Origin: Candidatus Thiodiazotropha taylori | GTDB lineage: Bacteria; Pseudomonadota; Gammaproteobacteria; Chromatiales; Chromatiaceae | Direction of reading: 5' to 3' | DNA length: 9,614 bases | Assembly (NCBI GenBank): GCA_019100305.1 | Contig: JAHRHW010000148.1 | Location: forward strand, 1-9,614 | In this document: positions 6,152 to 9,614 of the stretch, in pieces | How the letters are laid out: each line of letters begins with the position of its first letter | How positions within the stretch are numbered: the stretch's first letter is position 1 | Notes under the pieces: model-generated | The model's database searches: none | What the model saw: the letters and a program-made list of their open reading frames with translations, nothing else | What the model was told of the DNA's origin: nothing | Translations under genes and position numbers: made by a program

Positions 6152-7939
6152 ATGCGCAGTCATTATTGTGGACAAATCAATAGCTCCCATATCGACCAGG
6201 AGGTTGAAATTTGTGGATGGGTGCATCGTCGCCGTGATCATGGTGGGGTGATTTTCATCGATCTACGAGACCGTGAAGGTCTGGTGCAGGTGGTTTATGA
6301 TCCTGATCTGCCTGAGATTTTCTCACTCGCTGAGCAGGTTCGTAACGAGTTCGTGCTGCGTGTGAAAGGACGGGTCAGAGCCCGCCCCGAAGGTACCGTC
6401 AACAAGGATCTGCCGACTGGCGAGATCGAAATTCTCGGTCTTGAGCTGGAAGTGCTGAACCGTTCGGATACACCGCCATTTCAACTCGATGAGCACGAGA
6501 AGGCCTCGGAAGAGATCCGTCTGCGCTATCGCTATATCGATCTGCGCCGTCCAGAAATGCTGGAGAAGATTCGCGTCCGTGCTCAGGTGACCAAATCCCT
6601 GCGTCGTTTCCTCGAAGATCAGGGTTTCATGGACATCGAGACACCGATGCTGACCAAGGCTACCCCGGAAGGGGCGCGGGATTACCTGGTGCCGAGCCGT
6701 ACCCATCCAGGCGAGTTTTTTGCCCTGCCTCAATCACCACAGCTGTTCAAACAGCTGTTGATGATGTCCGGTATGGACCGCTACTACCAGATTGTGCGCT
6801 GTTTCCGCGATGAGGATCTGCGTGCCGACCGGCAACCTGAATTCACACAGCTCGATATCGAGACCTCTTTCATGAGTGAGGACGAGATTCTGCAGCTGAA
6901 TGAGGAGATGATTCGCCAGCTCTACAAAGAGGTTCTGGATGTCGACCTGCCGAATCCATTTCCACGCATGACCTACGATGAAGCAATCTCCCGTTTCGGC
7001 TCTGACCGCCCCGACTTGCGGGTACCCTTGGAGCTTGTCGATCTGGGGGATCTGATGCAGTCGGTGGAGTTCAAGGTGTTTTCCGGTCCCGCCAAGGATG
7101 CCAAAGGCCGGGTGGCGGCCATGATGGTGCCCGGTGGTAGTGCACTGAGCCGCAAACAGATCGATGAATATACCAAATATGTGGGCATCTACGGCGCCAA
7201 AGGGCTGGCCTACATCAAAGTCAATGAGCTGGCCAAGGGTATCGAAGGTCTGCAGTCACCGATTCTCAAATTCCTCCCGGATGAGGTGGTGAATGCGATT
7301 CTTGAGCGTACCGCCGCGAAGGACGGGGATCTGATCTTCTTCGGTGCCGACAAGGCTCATGTGGTCAACGAGGCTCTCGGAGCCCTGCGTGTCAAAGTTG
7401 GTCAGGATATGGAGCTGATGCAGGGTGACTGGCACCCCTTGTGGGTTGTCGATTTTCCGATGTTCGAGTGGGATGAAAACCACGATCGATGGACACCGCT
7501 GCACCATCCTTTCACCTCCCCCAAGCTGGATCAGCTGGAACTGCTCGACTCCGATCCCGGCGCCTGTGAATCCCGTGCCTATGACATGGTGATGAATGGT
7601 GTTGAACTGGGTGGTGGTTCGATTCGTATTCACCAGCAGGAAGTACAGCAGAAGATTTTCCAGTTGCTGGAGATCAGCGATGAAGAGGCTGAAGAGAAGT
7701 TCGGTTTTCTGCTCAATGCGCTGAAATATGGTTGTCCTCCCCATGGGGGATTGGCGTTCGGTCTTGATCGTCTGGTGATGCTGCTGACCGGTTCATCCTC
7801 GATTCGTGAGGTAATGGCCTTTCCAAAGACCCAGACCGCCGCCTGCATGCTTACCTCAGCGCCATCGGAAGTGGCGCCGGATCAGTTACGTGAGCTCTCC
7901 ATCCGGGTACGTAAACCTGTGGTGGAAGAAGAGGCTTAG
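6152..7939 (+). CDS. aspS: Aspartyl-tRNA synthetase (predicted non-discriminating)
   Basis: AspRS joins aspartate to tRNA(Asp) in the cytoplasm. At 595 residues it has full bacterial length. Domains in order: N-terminal OB-fold anticodon-binding domain (about 1-110), class II catalytic core with DIETPMLTKATPEGARDY, motif 2 FRDEDLRADRQPEF (218-231), a GAD insertion (about 290-420), and motif 3 GLAFGLDRLVMLL (533-545) with R540. By remembered alignment, H30 and G81 replace Leu and Lys of the discriminating Escherichia coli enzyme and match the His and Gly reported to let Pseudomonas aeruginosa AspRS also charge tRNA(Asn). The enzyme may therefore make Asp-tRNA(Asn) for GatCAB to amidate. AGGA lies upstream of the ATG. 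It is followed after 43 bases by nudB. Confidence 0.97.
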   Translation: MRSHYCGQINSSHIDQEVEICGWVHRRRDHGGVIFIDLRDREGLVQVVYDPDLPEIFSLAEQVRNEFVLRVKGRVRARPEGTVNKDLPTGEIEILGLELEVLNRSDTPPFQLDEHEKASEEIRLRYRYIDLRRPEMLEKIRVRAQVTKSLRRFLEDQGFMDIETPMLTKATPEGARDYLVPSRTHPGEFFALPQSPQLFKQLLMMSGMDRYYQIVRCFRDEDLRADRQPEFTQLDIETSFMSEDEILQLNEEMIRQLYKEVLDVDLPNPFPRMTYDEAISRFGSDRPDLRVPLELVDLGDLMQSVEFKVFSGPAKDAKGRVAAMMVPGGSALSRKQIDEYTKYVGIYGAKGLAYIKVNELAKGIEGLQSPILKFLPDEVVNAILERTAAKDGDLIFFGADKAHVVNEALGALRVKVGQDMELMQGDWHPLWVVDFPMFEWDENHDRWTPLHHPFTSPKLDQLELLDSDPGACESRAYDMVMNGVELGGGSIRIHQQEVQQKIFQLLEISDEEAEEKFGFLLNALKYGCPPHGGLAFGLDRLVMLLTGSSSIREVMAFPKTQTAACMLTSAPSEVAPDQLRELSIRVRKPVVEEEA

Positions 7940-7982
7940 TTGCCGTTCACCACTGCTGTTGGCTTGAGCTGATCAGACAGAG

Positions 7983-8435
7983 ATGACAGGCAGAACCTAT
8001 AAGCGACCAGAGTCAGTGCTGGTGGTGGTCTATACACAGGCTGGTCTGGTATTGATGATGCGCCGGGTCAGGCCGAAACATTTCTGGCAATCGGTCACCG
8101 GCAGTCTGGAGTGGGGAGAGTCAGTCGCACAGGCGGCCCGTCGAGAGCTCTATGAGGAGACCGGTATTCTGGCCGGCAATCGACTGGTCGATCTGCGCCA
8201 GCAGGTGAGCTTTCCAATTCTTCCCGCCTGGCGTACCCGATACGCCGCTTCAGCCCATACCAATAAAGAGCACTGGTTCGCCCTGCAGCTTCCCAGTCGC
8301 CGACTCCCAAGACTGCAGGCGGCTGAACATAGTGAATACCGCTGGGTCTCGTCAGACCAGGCCCTGCGGATGGCCAGTTCGTGGACCAATCGCAACGCCA
8401 TCCGCTATCTGTTGAACGGCTGCTCTTTTAATTAA
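7983..8435 (+). CDS. nudB: Dihydroneopterin triphosphate diphosphatase NudB
   Basis: NudB is a Nudix hydrolase that removes pyrophosphate from dihydroneopterin triphosphate, an early step in folate synthesis. The 150-residue protein has a complete Nudix box at residues 40-62 (G40, E46, R54-E55, E58-E59, G61), which binds the catalytic metals. The N-terminus YKRPESVLVVVYT, FWQSVTGSLEWGE and the C-terminal SWTNRNAI all resemble Escherichia coli NudB, as does its place after aspS. The ribosome-binding site is weak (a purine stretch right before the ATG), but the start aligns with the family. In Escherichia coli yebC and ruvC follow; here a convergent gene does. Confidence 0.92.
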   Translation: MTGRTYKRPESVLVVVYTQAGLVLMMRRVRPKHFWQSVTGSLEWGESVAQAARRELYEETGILAGNRLVDLRQQVSFPILPAWRTRYAASAHTNKEHWFALQLPSRRLPRLQAAEHSEYRWVSSDQALRMASSWTNRNAIRYLLNGCSFN

Positions 8436-8443
8436 GCATTGGT

Positions 8444-8563
8444 TTACTGAACAAATTTCCCATACAGCTTTTCGATAACCCACAGCAGTTTGCTCTTGGC
8501 TTTCGTTGCCACCGGTTTGGGTTCTGCGATTGTACCCAACCCCGGGAGCGCTTCTGGGTCAAC
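8444..8563 (-). pseudogene. Probable frameshifted C-terminal tail of redoxin gene
   Basis: Immediately after the redoxin ends, the +1 frame is open for 39 codons (8563 down to 8447) and stops at TAA (8444-8446). It reads VDPEALPGLGT, then a Pro/Lys/Ala-rich piece, then KLLWVIEKLYGKFVQ. Codon use and amino-acid make-up look coding, there is no start codon or ribosome-binding site suited to a separate gene, and the stop sits 8 bases from the end of nudB. One extra base near 8564 would explain it: removing it would fuse ...QLQKIL to VDPEALPG. It could be a natural mutation or a sequencing error. Confidence 0.5.
8512..8545. other. Imperfect inverted repeat in nudB-redoxin spacer
   Basis: CCGGTTTGGGT (8512-8522) pairs with ACCCAACCCCGG (8534-8545) with one mismatch and one bulge around an 11-base loop. 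No T run follows on either strand, so it is not a standard intrinsic terminator. It lies within the coding-like tail described at 8444-8563 and may be incidental. Confidence 0.3.
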
Positions 8564-9155
8564 TTAGTATCTTCTGTAGTTGGGGAATGAACTCATCAGG
8601 TTCGATATGGAAATGGTTGAACACCACCTTGCCCGAGGGATCGATGATCACCACCCATGGCGTTCCCCCGGTACGATAGTCCCGCATGGTTTGGGGATAG
8701 GTGTGTGTTTGCGGATCACCCGGATCATGCCCCATCATGATCGGCAGCTCATAACGCAGCTGCAACTTTCGCAGGTCTTCCTTGGTATTACTGCTGTAGC
8801 CTTCAAAAACGGTTTGAATCGCGAGTACCTCAACCCGCTGATCCTCGGCAAACGTGTCGGCAACCCGCTTCAGGGCCGGGAAACCGTACTCATGACAGCC
8901 TGGGCACCAGTTCTGAAAACACTTCAGATAGACCCACTTTCCGGATAACTGCTGCTGGTTGAATTCGCCGGGCCGACCCTGTGCATCGATCCAGTAGTCC
9001 ACCTGCAGTGGAGGCGCCAGTCTGCCTTTGATGCCATATCGCTTGTCGTCGTCGTTGCCCATCACCTGGGGGGTGTAGCCCAGAGGCAGCAACGCCAGCG
9101 AAGCCACGGGCGCCGTGGTGATGAAATCTCTACGTGACAGGTTTCGCTTTCCCAT
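8559..9155 (-). CDS. Tat-exported thioredoxin-fold protein (TlpA/redoxin family)
   Basis: A 198-residue protein with a twin-arginine signal: SRRDFI (residues 7-12) followed by a hydrophobic stretch (about 14-26). It should be exported folded to the periplasm, either cleaved or anchored. The rest is a thioredoxin-like domain with a CPGC active site (C84, C87) in NWCPGCHEYGFPAL, and the cis-proline loop GGTPWVVIID (P166). It probably reduces or oxidises disulfides of envelope proteins; the partner is unknown. AGGAGAG lies just upstream of the ATG, supporting this start. It ends at an early TGA with a coding-like tail in the +1 frame behind it, so the original protein was likely about 38 residues longer. 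No neighbour points to a pathway such as cytochrome maturation. Confidence 0.85.
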   Translation of the reverse strand: MGKRNLSRRDFITTAPVASLALLPLGYTPQVMGNDDDKRYGIKGRLAPPLQVDYWIDAQGRPGEFNQQQLSGKWVYLKCFQNWCPGCHEYGFPALKRVADTFAEDQRVEVLAIQTVFEGYSSNTKEDLRKLQLRYELPIMMGHDPGDPQTHTYPQTMRDYRTGGTPWVVIIDPSGKVVFNHFHIEPDEFIPQLQKILS

Positions 9156-9509
9156 GAAGTCTCTCCTGATTGGAAATTCTATGGTTAGGGGGCTTAAGCT
9201 CTGCCGTTCATCTGAATCGATCCGGCACAGCGTCGGCCACTGCAGTTGAGCACCTATATCACTCTACTCTTGAGGTCGGGATTTGGATTCACTCGGTTGA
9301 GAAATATTTACTGGAGGATAGCCAGTTCCATACGGTCTTCATCCAATTGTATTAGGTGACTGGATGGTGACGTTGAACTCGATTCCCGGCATCTGGCGAA
9401 AAACAGACTAGACTAATTTAACGATTGGTGTCTGCTGACAGGCCGAAATCCAAGAAATCTAATGGCTGGTTGTTTATAACAACCGGAGTCGATCAATCGA
9501 GGCTGAGGT
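9156..9509. other. Intergenic region, 354 bases
   Basis: This spacer separates the divergent redoxin gene and the lysine-rich gene, so it should hold promoters for both. I found no convincing -35/-10 pair on either strand. A 61-codon open frame from a TTG (9170-9355) lacks a ribosome-binding site. The only clear structure is the perfect inverted repeat at 9468-9484. Confidence 0.6.
9468..9484. promoter_or_regulatory. Perfect inverted repeat before lysine-rich gene
   Basis: GGTTGTTTATAACAACC is a 7-bp perfect inverted repeat with a TAT centre, 25 bases before the ATG at 9510. It could be a regulator-binding site or an mRNA hairpin near the ribosome-binding site. It lacks a T run, so it is not a terminator for the plus strand. 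Confidence 0.4.
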
Positions 9510-9614
9510 ATGAAAAAGAACGAAAAAAAACTGAAGAAGAGCGACAAGGAAAAGCTCAGCAAAAAGAATAAAACCATAGGCAAACAGGTCAAGCAGAAGA
9601 GTGCAAAACTCTCT
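9510..9614 (+). CDS. Lysine-rich protein, N-terminal part (3' end outside window)
   Basis: An open frame runs from the ATG at 9510 to the right edge (35 codons). GAGG at 9499-9502, seven bases upstream, is a good ribosome-binding site. The visible part is extremely basic, starting MKKNEKKLKKSDKEKL, with 18 lysines among 35 residues and no hydrophobic segment. This could be a disordered nucleic-acid- or polyphosphate-binding tail at the front of a larger protein, or a small basic protein. I do not recognise the family. Confidence 0.65.
   Translation, partial: MKKNEKKLKKSDKEKLSKKNKTIGKQVKQKSAKLS

Noticed and set aside
7256..7744. Minus-strand 162-codon frame inside aspS
   Set aside because: It is a shadow of a highly conserved coding region with no motif or ribosome-binding site.
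9170..9355. 61-codon plus-strand frame beginning at TTG upstream of the redoxin gene
   Set aside because: It has a rare start codon and no ribosome-binding site, it overlaps the redoxin gene's own ribosome-binding site on the other strand, and it shows no recognisable motif. A decayed gene cannot be excluded.

Overview
The window reads as chromosomal DNA of a motile gammaproteobacterium, most like the sulfur-oxidising Chromatiales group. This rests on the core cluster fmdB-DUF502-aspS-nudB, a type II secretion GspC, and a PomA/PomB stator pair that aligns closely with remembered Vibrio sequences. No phage, transposon, CRISPR or defence genes were seen. The placement is an inference from gene content and remembered homologues; no search was run.

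Layout. At the left edge is the C-terminal part of a SPOR-domain protein, followed on the same strand by gspC (536-1486), which stands without gspD. A convergent YbbO-type short-chain dehydrogenase (1602-2468, minus) follows. A divergent spacer with a good sigma-28-like promoter leads into pomA-pomB and a PilZ-domain gene (2647-4913), three genes with gaps of 2 and 15 bases that look like one operon. After a spacer of about 280 bases carrying a degenerate repeat comes fmdB-DUF502-aspS-nudB (5195-8435). A Tat-exported thioredoxin-fold protein (8559-9155, minus) converges on nudB. A 354-base spacer then precedes the start of a lysine-rich protein (9510 to the right edge).

How the genes work together. 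PomA and PomB form the ion-driven stator of the flagellar motor. The PilZ protein behind them carries both c-di-GMP-binding motifs, but they are separated by a long helical insert, so it is a good candidate for a second-messenger brake on the stator. The aspS cluster is housekeeping: tRNA charging, a folate-pathway Nudix hydrolase and two poorly understood conserved proteins. Its AspRS has the His and Gly residues associated with non-discriminating enzymes, which predicts that Asn-tRNA is made by transamidation.

The most notable points are the split PilZ domain in the stator operon, a probable +1-frame C-terminal remnant behind the redoxin gene that suggests a recent frameshift, the sigma-28-like promoter, and the stand-alone gspC. 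None amounts to a clearly new system. The pomAB-PilZ operon comes closest.
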